Origin: a virus
Length of the DNA: 25,226 bases
Virus record (IMG/VR): IMGVR_UViG_3300042879_005897
Location: 1-25,226 of that record
Direction: 5' to 3' (one strand)
The notes below the pieces were generated by a model, which saw nothing but the letters and a program-made list of their open reading frames with translations, was not told the origin of the DNA and ran no database searches. A program made the translations under genes and the position numbers. Positions 17,121-23,393 of the stretch are shown piece after piece; positions within the stretch are counted from its first letter, which is position 1, and every line of letters starts with the position of its first letter.

Positions 17121-17501
17121 TTACAGCAAATCATCTTTTGTCAAAACTTTGCGCAAGTATTGCTGCACATGTTCGTTGGTGTGCGGCAATTTTTTATCTT
17201 TGAGTATTGCTACAGCCCATGCTTCTGCAGTTAAATAACGCCGATTGTGCAGCCACCACTCTTTGGTGCCAAGATCATACACAACAGCTGGTCCATCATC
17301 ACGATGCAAGGAGCCACTGCGATACCACATTTTGGTACCATTGGACCATTCTATGGCTGGCCCATCTTCACGATGACGCCAACCATTGCGCCAATATGAT
17401 ACAGTACCATTTGATGCAATGTGCTTTTGCGTTTCATGAGATAATTGAGCATTCTCTGTATATAGTGAATAAATGTTGTGAGCATCAGAACTGGTCATCA
17501 T
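17121..17501 (-). CDS. MORN-like repeat protein, 126 aa
   Basis: Residues about 30-90 carry consecutive W-x-x-G-x-x-H-R-(E/D)-D-G-P-A units (YWRNGWRHREDGPAIEW, WYRSGSLHRDDGPAVVY, EWWLHNRRY), similar to the MORN_2/YwqK repeat class seen in phages and bacteria. The N-terminus SSDAHNIYSLYTENAQ matches two other proteins in this window, and the C-terminus RKVLTKDDLL matches the broken paralogue at 18436. A repeat beta-sheet surface for binding is likely; the ligand is unknown. TAAATA-N5-ATG precedes it. Confidence 0.85.
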   Translation of the reverse strand: MMTSSDAHNIYSLYTENAQLSHETQKHIASNGTVSYWRNGWRHREDGPAIEWSNGTKMWYRSGSLHRDDGPAVVYDLGTKEWWLHNRRYLTAEAWAVAILKDKKLPHTNEHVQQYLRKVLTKDDLL

Positions 17502-17506
17502 GAAAT

Positions 17507-17514
17507 TATTTAAT
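17507..17514 (-). promoter_or_regulatory. Late-promoter-like box ATTAAATA
   Basis: TAAATA on the minus strand, exactly 5 nt (ATTTC) before the first ATG at 17501. Confidence 0.55.
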
Positions 17515-17624
17515 CAAAATGGCTGTATATAAAATTCTAGAATTTTGCGCAAAAAAAAATTTTTGAAATGAAGTGAATTGTGGCAAGAGGTTGCATTGTA
17601 AAAAATGGAGGCAAGTGTGATGGG

Positions 17625-17717
17625 AAAAAGATGCATTGCAGCAAAAAGCCGCATTGTGGCAAAAAGCCGCATTGTGTAAAAGGCCGCATTGTGGAAAAAA
17701 CCGCATTGTGGAAAATT
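17625..17717 (+). repeat. About five 16-18 bp tandem repeats with core GCCGCATTGTGG
   Basis: Copies run AAAAAGCCGCATTGTGGC with small changes (ATGCATTGCAGC, CCGCATTGTGTA, GGCCGCATTGTGG, ACCGCATTGTGG). The minus-strand frames through it repeat NAAFCHNAAF-like words and are not credible proteins. No gene in 17502-18435 is supported. Confidence 0.85.
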
Positions 17718-17818
17718 GAAAAATATGCGAAAAAAATTTGGCATGCAGGTGTAAACAAACCCACTCCCTCTTTTCATTAGTTCCATATTTTCACGCTACT
17801 GTCTCTAAACTACACCTG

Positions 17819-17854
17819 GGTTCCAGTTGACTGCTGCTCAAAATAGTCTAATAT
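17819..17854 (+). promoter_or_regulatory. Promoter-like GGTTCC unit pointing into the non-coding repeat region
   Basis: GGTTCCAG is followed by TTGACT (17827-17832), a 16-nt spacer and TAATAT (17849-17854). The layout matches the three gene cassettes at 19563, 20363 and 21068. No reading frame follows, so the product would be a non-coding RNA. Confidence 0.45.
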
Positions 17855-17897
17855 ACTATATGAGGCAACTAGACTAGCTAGAATCATCAGACGTTCT

Positions 17898-17969
17898 AGA
17901 ATCAGTACACTCATTAGAATCAGTACACTAGTTATAATCAGTACACTCATTAGCATCACTATACTGATC
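17898..17969 (+). repeat. 18-bp tandem repeat AGAATCAGTACACTCATT, three good copies and one degenerate
   Basis: Units at 17898, 17916 and 17934 differ by one to four bases and the fourth is degenerate. They contain the word CAGTACACT. No coding sense. Possible protein-binding iterons. Confidence 0.85.
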
Positions 17970-18035
17970 AGCATCATCATATACATCATATGAGTAGCAA
18001 TGATGATGCAAATGGTTCCAGGTGTAGCACAAGAG

Positions 18036-18118
18036 GTTATACCTATCTATATACCTCCATATACCTCCATATACCTCTACATACCTCCATATATATTAGT
18101 TCCAGGTGATGTGGAACT
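18036..18118 (+). repeat. 10-bp-periodic ATACCTCCAT tract ending in a 9-bp hairpin
   Basis: From 18036 to 18093 the sequence repeats ATACCTCCAT-type units at 10-bp steps. It ends in the perfect hairpin TTAGTTCCA (18094-18102) / TGGAACTAA (18110-18118) with loop GGTGATG. The period equals one helical turn. Confidence 0.85.
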
Positions 18119-18132
18119 AAGGTGTGTGAGTG

Positions 18133-18211
18133 TGTACCTCCACATACCTCTATATACCTCTATAGACCTCTATAGACCTCTATAGACCTTAGTTCCGGGT
18201 GATGTGGAACT
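18133..18211 (+). repeat. Second 10-bp-periodic tract ending in the same hairpin
   Basis: Units of CTCTATAGAC at 10-bp steps run from 18133 to 18186 and end in TTAGTTCC (18187-18194) / GGAACTAA (18204-18211). It is a diverged copy of the preceding repeat-plus-hairpin block. Downstream, TATGTGAGTG is also repeated at 10 bp (about 18261-18285). Nothing else is seen up to 18435. Confidence 0.85.
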
Positions 18212-18435
18212 AATGTGTGTGGTGTAGTGTATGTGGTGCAGTAGTAGGTGTATAAGGATGTATGTGAGTGTATGTGAGTGTATGCAGTTCTTTTGATTGA
18301 ATGGAACTATGCTGCAATGCAATGATGGATGTTTAATGAGCTATTTTATTGCTCAGATGCTGATGCACTTCTGATATTTCCGCAATGCTCTCATTGCAAC
18401 ATCATCATCTCAATTGCAACATCATGATGAGATCA

Positions 18436-18805
18436 TCACAACAAGTCCTCTTTCGTCAGGATGACTCTGGGGAAACGTTCAGCATCATCTGCTGCATGTG
18501 GCTTGTTGTGCAGTTTAAGCACCGCCTCAGCCCATGCAGTAGCATTTGCATACTGTGCATCATTCAACCACCATTCTTTGGCATCATCATCATTATAATA
18601 TTCAATGGCAGGTCCATCATCACGATGCAGTTTGCCATGCTGATACCATCCTTCATCACCATTTGGATATTTAATGGCTGCACCATCATCACGATGCAGG
18701 TTGCCATTCAGCCACCATTTTTTTGGCTCCATCTACATCAGTGGTCATCTGAGGCTGTGCAGCATTTTCCATGTATAAATTGTAGATGTTGTTGATGTCA
18801 CTCAT
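18436..18805 (-). pseudogene. MORN-like repeat protein interrupted by a frameshift at an A7 run
   Basis: The frame from ATG 18805 (MSDINNIYNLYMENAAQPQM) runs to a GCC-AAAAAAA tract (18718-18724 as T7 on the plus strand), after which the repeat part WWLNGNLHRDDGAAI, WYQHGKLHRDDGPAI and the tail RVILTKEDLL are in the +1 frame. One A fewer would join them into a single protein of about 122 residues, paralogous to 17121-17501. It may be a true mutation, a sequencing error in the homopolymer, phase variation, or programmed slippage. Confidence 0.78.
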
Positions 18806-18810
18806 CATCT

Positions 18811-18818
18811 TATTTACG
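18811..18818 (-). promoter_or_regulatory. Late-promoter-like box CGTAAATA
   Basis: TAAATA lies exactly 5 nt (AGATG) before the ATG at 18805, which favours that start over the ATG one codon upstream. Confidence 0.5.
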
Positions 18819-18857
18819 GTTGCAATGCTGCGGTTCCAATCTGCAAAAAAATAAAAA

Positions 18858-18887
18858 GGAGCCAAGTGCTTGTTGGCACTTGGCTCC
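18858..18887 (-). terminator. Intrinsic terminator of the membrane-protein gene
   Basis: Minus strand: a 12-bp stem GGAGCCAAGTGC/GCACTTGGCTCC with 6-nt loop, followed by TTTTTATTTTTTT. It lies 4 nt after the stop at 18892. Confidence 0.92.
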
Positions 18888-18891
18888 AGGT

Positions 18892-19359
18892 TTATTTGCG
18901 CTTGCGTGGCAGCAGCTGTTTTCTGGCATTTGTATCATATGACTTGGCTTCCACAGCAATGCTGCATCCACAAGAGACAGCATTGATGAGGCAAAGATAG
19001 CCTAATGCGGCATATCCAAGCCAACTCATGTCGGGCAGTGTTCCGGACATCACAAGCATGCCTTCAAGCAGCAGAGCAAAGGCTACAGCCTTGATCTTGT
19101 CTTGTTGGAATGCCAGCTTTCCCCAGACGATGACTGACTTCATGGAGAAATAGCATCCGCCCACCATCATCACTGACAACATCCAGAAAGAAAATTCCGT
19201 ATATTGCAGTGAAGGCAGTTTGTGTGTAACTGCAAACACCATAACAGGCACTACCGTTCCCAGAATGGCACCAATCATGGTTGCCAGTCTGTTGCCCCTC
19301 CTTGCAGCGATTTGAAGTTGCATGGTGATGGGGATGTGACGGGGTGCAGGTTGTTGCAT
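18892..19359 (-). CDS. Four-span membrane protein, 155 aa
   Basis: Four hydrophobic segments are visible: about residues 26-45 (LATMIGAILGTVVPVMVFAV), 55-75 (EFSFWMLSVMMVGGCYF), 88-108 (AVAFALLLEGMLVMSGT) and 112-135 (WLGYAALGYLCLINAVSCGC). Basic N- and C-termini (ARRGNR, KQLLPRKRK) suggest both ends are cytoplasmic. Similar four-span orphan proteins occur in marine phages, role unknown. It has its own TATAAT box and its own terminator, so it is a single-gene transcript. Confidence 0.85.
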   Translation of the reverse strand: MQQPAPRHIPITMQLQIAARRGNRLATMIGAILGTVVPVMVFAVTHKLPSLQYTEFSFWMLSVMMVGGCYFSMKSVIVWGKLAFQQDKIKAVAFALLLEGMLVMSGTLPDMSWLGYAALGYLCLINAVSCGCSIAVEAKSYDTNARKQLLPRKRK

Positions 19360-19367
19360 AGGCTTGC

Positions 19368-19373
19368 ATTATA
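19368..19373 (-). promoter_or_regulatory. -10 box TATAAT with near-zero leader
   Basis: TATAATGCAAGCC followed by ATG (after one extra T) is nearly identical to the upstream sequence of the gene at 22466. The short distance leaves almost no 5' leader. Confidence 0.5.
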
Positions 19374-19562
19374 TCACTTTTCCGCAATGGTGCAACTAAA
19401 AAAATAAATTGCAGCAACAAATGTTGCAGCATAAATGCAACACAAAATGCGATTGCTACACTTGAAGCTTTCCGCCAATGCTGCAATTGCAACAAATGCT
19501 AGTAGTGTGTTGGTGTAAAGTTGCATGTTTTTTTGATTTGGTTCCGCAGCAAAATATTTTTA

Positions 19563-19598
19563 GGTTCCAGTTGATTACTTTTTATTTTATATTATAAT
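19563..19598 (+). promoter_or_regulatory. Early-type promoter: GGTTCCAG-TTGATT-16-TATAAT
   Basis: GGTTCCAG (19563-19570), TTGATT (19571-19576) and TATAAT (19593-19598) have the same spacing as two later copies. An additional GGTTCCGCAGCAAAA lies just upstream (19540). The leader ends in CCAAAAACAAGCAAC directly before the ATG. Confidence 0.72.
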
Positions 19599-19676
19599 AT
19601 AAACGTTAATTAAAACGTAATTAATAATTAATTAAAACGTTTAATTAATATAAACCCAAAACCAAAAACAAGCAAC

Positions 19677-19997
19677 ATGAAAACAGACAACAAGCAACAC
19701 ACATTCAACAACATGATGAGCGACTGGAGATTTTTTGGAGAGCACATGTGGTGCCCACCAACACAAGGAGTTCAGTTGGGAGCATCAAAGATGTGGAAGC
19801 ATCTGGAGTATGGAACAGTGATTGACTGCGACTACAATCAAGAAGAGGTGCATGTGATGGAAGGTGCAGAAGGATGGACGTTGAGCTTCCACGACTTGAA
19901 ACCAAATTGGTGGAAGGGAAGCTTCACAAAAGCAGATGACATTCCGCAACCAGATTGGGAATGGCTCTTGAGCGAGTGGCAGTTGTTCAACAGCTAA
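19677..19997 (+). CDS. Orphan protein of early-type cassette 1, 106 aa
   Basis: An acidic, tryptophan-rich protein (8 Trp): MKTDNKQHTFNNMMSDWRFF, with DCDYNQEEVHVMEGAEGW in the middle and PDWEWLLSEWQLF at the end. No signal, membrane part or known motif. It is the only gene between a dedicated promoter and a strong terminator. This layout and its size resemble early host-takeover genes of large phages, but the target is unknown. Confidence 0.82.
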   Translation: MKTDNKQHTFNNMMSDWRFFGEHMWCPPTQGVQLGASKMWKHLEYGTVIDCDYNQEEVHVMEGAEGWTLSFHDLKPNWWKGSFTKADDIPQPDWEWLLSEWQLFNS

Positions 19998-20015
19998 AGG
20001 ATAATTAAAGCAATT

Positions 20016-20049
20016 GGCGAGCGGCTCATGAGCCGCTCGCCTTTTTTTT
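20016..20049 (+). terminator. Intrinsic terminator of cassette 1
   Basis: The 11-bp stem GGCGAGCGGCT/AGCCGCTCGCC with loop CATG is followed by eight T. Confidence 0.94.
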
Positions 20050-20289
20050 GTCTCGTTCATTTGCACCAATGATGCTGCATGCAGTTCCAGTGCACCAGGT
20101 GCATGCAGCTCAGATGCACATGATGCATTCATGAGCTGCACATGCTGCTCAGGTGCACATGGCACCTGCAGCAGTTCCACATGATGCATTTGAGGCGACA
20201 GCATCATGAGCGCCAACAGGCAGCAGCAGAAAATAAAGTATAATGTGATGGTGTGTTGAGGATGTTGTGCTCGCATGCTTCTGATATTA
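20050..20289. other. Non-coding, TGCA-rich spacer between cassettes
   Basis: No supported gene. The words GTGCACCAGGTGCA, GATGCACATGATGCAT and GCACCTGCAG recur in direct and inverted order. TGCA occurs many times. The long minus-strand frame here is an artefact of composition. Confidence 0.5.
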
Positions 20290-20362
20290 AAAAGGTTCCC
20301 ATTAGCATCAACTGAAAATGATGAGCAAAATGCGTGCTAGGTTCCGCAGCAAAAATAAAAAA

Positions 20363-20398
20363 GGTTCCCGTTGCTTATATTCTATTTTATATTATAAT
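20363..20398 (+). promoter_or_regulatory. Early-type promoter: GGTTCCCG-TTGCTT-16-TATAAT
   Basis: Same parts and spacing as the promoter at 19563; the -10 context TTTTATATTATAATATAAACG is shared. Extra GGTTCC boxes are at 20294 and 20340. Confidence 0.72.
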
Positions 20399-20497
20399 AT
20401 AAACGTAATGAAGAAAATGAAATGCAAATGTTATTAAATCAAATGCATTATTATATCAACATTACACCCAATACCAAAAACAAGCAACATTAAAAAC

Positions 20498-20767
20498 ATG
20501 AAAAATACAGCAATTGCAATTCTTGATATCAACAACAGCATCGTAGATGAGCGCAAGGGAACATGGTGCAAGGAAACATGGGATGTCATCAACAAAGACA
20601 TTGAAATGGGATACGAATTCGATGAATGGGGATTGGATGATGCATGTGGTGTGCATTGGAAAATGTACGCATGCGATGGAGCTGGTGCATTGGTGTGGGA
20701 TGCTGATGCAACAACCTGCAAGCAGGCCAAGACGGAATACTTGAAGATGATGCGAGCCAAATATTGA
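20498..20767 (+). CDS. Orphan protein of early-type cassette 2, 89 aa
   Basis: The protein begins MKNTAIAILDINNSIVDERK and includes ETWDVINKDIEMGYEFDEWG and a Cys-containing C-terminal helix (ATTCKQAKTEYLKMMRAKY). Acidic and compact, no known family. The leader CCAAAAACAAGCAAC matches cassette 1. Single-gene unit with its own terminator. Confidence 0.82.
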   Translation: MKNTAIAILDINNSIVDERKGTWCKETWDVINKDIEMGYEFDEWGLDDACGVHWKMYACDGAGALVWDADATTCKQAKTEYLKMMRAKY

Positions 20768-20783
20768 TGTTGAAGGAAATGAT

Positions 20784-20819
20784 GGCAAGGCGCAGCTTGA
20801 ATGCTGCGCCTTGCCTTTT
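20784..20819 (+). terminator. Intrinsic terminator of cassette 2
   Basis: A 13-bp stem GGCAAGGCGCAGC/GCTGCGCCTTGCC with loop TTGAAT, followed by TTTT. Confidence 0.93.
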
Positions 20820-21067
20820 GTCATGCTAGGTTCCACTTGTATGCTCATAATGGGCATTGCATCATTGAGTTGCCTGGCATTGTGCTTCATGATCAGAGGT
20901 TCCATGTGCTCTTGATGCAGCAACACCATCATGAGCAACACAACACAATGATGAAGAGAAGAGCATCAGAAGATTTTCGCATGCCCATGATATAAAAAGG
21001 TTCCGCTTGGCATCAACCAAAAAAGTAAAAAAACACCCCCCTGTGGTTCCGCAGCAAAAATAAAAAA

Positions 21068-21103
21068 GGTTCCCATTGATGCATTTTGCAAAAGGCATAT
21101 TAT
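21068..21103 (+). promoter_or_regulatory. Early-type promoter: GGTTCCCA-TTGATG-16-TATTAT
   Basis: Third copy of the cassette promoter with identical 16-nt spacing. GGTTCC boxes also occur at 20999 and 21045, and GGTTCCGCAGCAAAAATAAA is shared with cassette 2. Confidence 0.7.
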
Positions 21104-21185
21104 ATAAAGGTACAGTTGATATGAATGCAAGTGCATCTCATAACAATGTTACTCTCAAAACCAAAACAACACAACTACAAAAACG

Positions 21186-21512
21186 ATGACCATTAAAGAC
21201 ATTGAAACGCTGATGAAAATTCAAACCATTGCTGACATCAAAACAGTTGAAGTGGAAGCATACTATGAAGATGATCATCAGCAATGCGCAACAGCTAAAG
21301 TGAATGGAGCTGAAATTGAATTCCTTTGGTATGACAATTTAGGCTTTTTGGAATACTGGAACGACTCTGCAAAAGCAGCCAATGATTTGGTTGAAAATAT
21401 TAAGCATACATTGTATGCATTTTGCATCGAACGCAGAATCGTAGATGGCATTGCAACTGCGGAAATGCTTCAATGGGCAGATGCATATGATGAAGAGTTC
21501 AATAAGAAATAA
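21186..21512 (+). CDS. Orphan protein of early-type cassette 3, 108 aa
   Basis: The protein begins MTIKDIETLMKIQTIADIKT; strand-like VEVEAYYEDD and AEIEFLWYD are followed by helices (AKAANDLVENIKHTLYAFCI). It is acidic overall and has no recognised motif. It has the same promoter-leader-gene-terminator plan as cassettes 1 and 2 but no sequence similarity between the products. Confidence 0.82.
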   Translation: MTIKDIETLMKIQTIADIKTVEVEAYYEDDHQQCATAKVNGAEIEFLWYDNLGFLEYWNDSAKAANDLVENIKHTLYAFCIERRIVDGIATAEMLQWADAYDEEFNKK

Positions 21513-21522
21513 ATGAATGATG

Positions 21523-21556
21523 AAAGGTGCGGCTCAAAAGGCCGCACCTTTCTTTT
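21523..21556 (+). terminator. Intrinsic terminator of cassette 3
   Basis: An 11-bp stem AAAGGTGCGGC/GCCGCACCTTT with loop TCAAAAG, followed by CTTTTT. Confidence 0.92.
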
Positions 21557-21663
21557 TGCACTCATGAGGAACCAAACGCATCATCAGATCATCACAACCT
21601 CATCAGATCATCGTGCGTTTCCGATGGTGAGGTTGTTATTAGATGCACATGATGATCACAAAA

Positions 21664-21696
21664 GGAGCCGAAGAGCGCAACATGCTCTTCGGCTCC
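21664..21696 (-). terminator. Intrinsic terminator of the 72-aa gene
   Basis: On the minus strand a 13-bp stem GGAGCCGAAGAGC/GCTCTTCGGCTCC is followed by TTTTG. It closes the transcript of the gene ending at 21725. Confidence 0.88.
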
Positions 21697-21724
21697 ACCC
21701 ATTACCATTCACCTGAACTGACTA

Positions 21725-21943
21725 TTAGTCGTAATTGATGATCATATCTTGCAGCCACTCTCTCATCTCATCATACACTTCCAGTTTAGCTCTTGCAGCA
21801 GGGGAGCCAGTTTCTCCGAAATTCTCACCAGAAGGCAAGTAGCTTGCGATCTTTCTTTCAATTTCTTTTAGCTTGCTTTGTAGTTCTCCGTGCATGGTGT
21901 ATTGTTCTAGGTATAGGTTGTAGATGTTGTTTGCGTCACTCAT
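21725..21943 (-). CDS. 72-aa helical protein with shared N-terminal motif
   Basis: The protein begins MSDANNIYNLYLEQYTMHGE, the same SD-x-x-NIY-x-LY-x-E start as the MORN-like proteins at 17121 and 18436. The rest is two charged helices (LQSKLKEIERKIASYL and ARAKLEVYDEMREWLQDMI) without a repeat domain. The shared start may be a packaging, targeting or docking tag. TAAATA-N5-ATG precedes it and a strong terminator follows. Confidence 0.82.
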   Translation of the reverse strand: MSDANNIYNLYLEQYTMHGELQSKLKEIERKIASYLPSGENFGETGSPAARAKLEVYDEMREWLQDMIINYD

Positions 21944-21948
21944 GCCAT

Positions 21949-21956
21949 TATTTATT
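21949..21956 (-). promoter_or_regulatory. Late-promoter-like box AATAAATA
   Basis: AATAAATA followed by 5 nt (ATGGC) and the ATG at 21943. Confidence 0.58.
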
Positions 21957-22046
21957 TTGCATGAGACTTAATTATGGCTGCTTTTGCAGCACATGCAACA
22001 ATTATTTTGCAAGATCCATTATACAATGTTCCGCAAACTAATTAAC

Positions 22047-22466
22047 TCACTTTTGCGGCAAGTTGGCCAGCAATTGTTTCCAGTTGCTGGCTGTTGCAAT
22101 GGGTCCTTGAAAGCCGTTGGATACACCCCACAGTTCCGATTGATTTGCTCCATGGCCACAACGAGGTATAACAGTGTAGATGACATCACCAGTTGCAACA
22201 TTGCAGATGCGGAAATCATCATACAATGACCCATTGAATGAGCAGTTGTTCCTGAAGAACACATAAGCATCATCAACATCGATGTTCATTGCCTTGATGA
22301 ACTTCTTCACTTTGGGCATAAGTGTCTTGGCTTTGCGTTGCAGTGAGTGATCACGACAGAACCAATCATAGAAGTAGAAGCAATGACCCAGTGTTCCAAT
22401 CCAGGTGTTCATTGCAAAGGCTTCAAGCTGCTGACGAAGAGTGTAGGGTGAATGATTTTTGCTCAT
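22047..22466 (-). CDS. Hypothetical phage protein, 139 aa
   Basis: The start chosen is ATG 22466 (MSKNHSPYTLRQQLEAFAMN), which follows TATAATGCAAGCC as at 19359; an upstream ATG would lie in the -10 box. The protein is Cys- and aromatic-rich (GHCFYFYDWFCRDHS, FFRNNCSFNG, YTVIPRCGHG). A zinc site is possible but no spacing matches a known finger. Not recognised. Confidence 0.75.
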   Translation of the reverse strand: MSKNHSPYTLRQQLEAFAMNTWIGTLGHCFYFYDWFCRDHSLQRKAKTLMPKVKKFIKAMNIDVDDAYVFFRNNCSFNGSLYDDFRICNVATGDVIYTVIPRCGHGANQSELWGVSNGFQGPIATASNWKQLLANLPQK

Positions 22467-22473
22467 GGCTTGC

Positions 22474-22479
22474 ATTATA
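22474..22479 (-). promoter_or_regulatory. -10 box TATAAT with near-zero leader
   Basis: TATAATGCAAGCC-ATG: only 7 nt separate the hexamer from the start codon. It matches the sequence before the membrane-protein gene. Confidence 0.5.
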
Positions 22480-22572
22480 AACAGATGCACAAATTAATCA
22501 ACTGCAAAGAGAGCTTTTCATGTAGAGCTGCAGCGCGCTCAGAAATGATTTGGTTCCTCTCATCGAAACAAA

Positions 22573-22611
22573 AACATCATGACGATGCATTGATGATGCT
22601 GTCATGATGTT
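22573..22611 (-). terminator. Probable terminator of the 67-aa gene
   Basis: An 11-bp stem AACATCATGAC/GTCATGATGTT with a 17-nt loop is followed on the minus strand by TTTTG. It lies 19 nt after the stop at 22631. Confidence 0.6.
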
Positions 22612-22630
22612 ATTAGCTGCTTGTTAAGAT

Positions 22631-22834
22631 TTAATCTTCGCAAGGAAAGATGTTGCTTAGCTGTTCATCTTCACATGCCAGCATATGCAGTTCCTGAACA
22701 TCTTCAAGTTGCATTTCATCGCTGTCTACATCCACTTCACCACATTCATGGAAAGTGATTTTGGCCTGTTGATCTTTGAAAGACACAAGAACTGTTCTTT
22801 CTTCTTCATTGATGTTGATGATGTTGTATTTCAT
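22631..22834 (-). CDS. Acidic small protein, 67 aa
   Basis: The start is placed at ATG 22834 (MKYNIININEEERTVLVSFK), since the upstream frame is Cys-rich and lies close to the neighbouring terminator. The first half looks like a small beta-sheet (RTVLVSFKDQQAKITFHECG) and the second is highly acidic (DVDSDEMQLEDVQE). This could be a DNA mimic or inhibitor, but that rests only on charge. Confidence 0.72.
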   Translation of the reverse strand: MKYNIININEEERTVLVSFKDQQAKITFHECGEVDVDSDEMQLEDVQELHMLACEDEQLSNIFPCED

Positions 22835-22874
22835 GCAACTACATAATAGATGCTTTGCAGAGATGTGCAACAAA

Positions 22875-22904
22875 AAAGGGCCAGGAAATTAATCCTGGCC
22901 CTTT
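22875..22904 (-). terminator. Intrinsic terminator of the 74-aa gene
   Basis: A 12-bp stem AAAGGGCCAGGA/TCCTGGCCCTTT with loop TTAATT, followed on the minus strand by TTT. Confidence 0.9.
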
Positions 22905-22927
22905 CTCCCATTACCAATCACCCATCA

Positions 22928-23152
22928 CTACTCTCGATGTTCATCATCGAGAAATTCATCTGCTTCCATCATCATTTGCTCTTCCCATTCCATGGCAAGT
23001 GCAAGTTGATCTTCTTGGCTCATTGTGAAGTTGAATGTTGTATCCATGAAGCAATATGCATTGTTTTGTTGAAGATGCAACTCCAAAAAGGTTATTTCTT
23101 CTGGAGTTGCATCATAGTGCAGCAATGGATGCAATGCTAGAATCGAATGCAT
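22928..23152 (-). CDS. Acidic small protein, 74 aa
   Basis: The frame begins MHSILALHPLLHYDATPEEI and ends in a Glu/Met-rich helix (LALAMEWEEQMMMEADEFLD). Its start overlaps the end of the upstream 75-aa gene by 16 nt, suggesting coupling, and a terminator follows 24 nt after its stop. Not recognised. Confidence 0.7.
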   Translation of the reverse strand: MHSILALHPLLHYDATPEEITFLELHLQQNNAYCFMDTTFNFTMSQEDQLALAMEWEEQMMMEADEFLDDEHRE

Positions 23153-23364
23153 TGTACTTCAATGCTGGAATCTGGCAATGTGCGAACTGCAAAGCGAGTT
23201 CCAGATGCTAATTTGGTTCGACGGCTCAAAGAATTGGCCAGACGAATGATGCCTTTGTCGCGAGTGGTGAAGCATTCATTCATCTTGAGTGAGTGCAGCA
23301 CTTTGCGAAGTTCCGGTTGAGTTGTGGGGGTGCGTTGTTTGATGGCGAGGTTATTTGTTCTCAT
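23137..23364 (-). CDS. Basic small protein, 75 aa
   Basis: MRTNNLAIKQRTPTTQPELR is followed by a short helix pair and FTTRDKGIIRLANSLSRRTK, then strand-like TRFAVRTLPDSSIEVQC. The basic charge and helix-turn-like middle suggest nucleic-acid binding, but no family is recognised. It is coupled with the acidic 74-aa gene downstream. Confidence 0.72.
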   Translation of the reverse strand: MRTNNLAIKQRTPTTQPELRKVLHSLKMNECFTTRDKGIIRLANSLSRRTKLASGTRFAVRTLPDSSIEVQCIRF

Positions 23365-23393
23365 AGGACCAGATGATAGGTGATTTTTGGTAG

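Noticed and set aside
17506-17786. Minus-strand frames with NAAFCHNAAF-type repeats
   Set aside because: They arise from the 16-18 bp tandem repeat; all three frames are open there.
17898-17969. Possible CRISPR array
   Set aside because: The 18-bp repeats are adjacent with no spacers of constant length and no cas genes are nearby.
19064-19495. Minus-strand frame of 143 codons
   Set aside because: It overlaps the well-supported four-span membrane gene in another frame.
19785-20276. Minus-strand frame of 163 codons
   Set aside because: It is antisense to cassette 1 and its terminator; His/Met-rich composition reflects TGCA-rich DNA.
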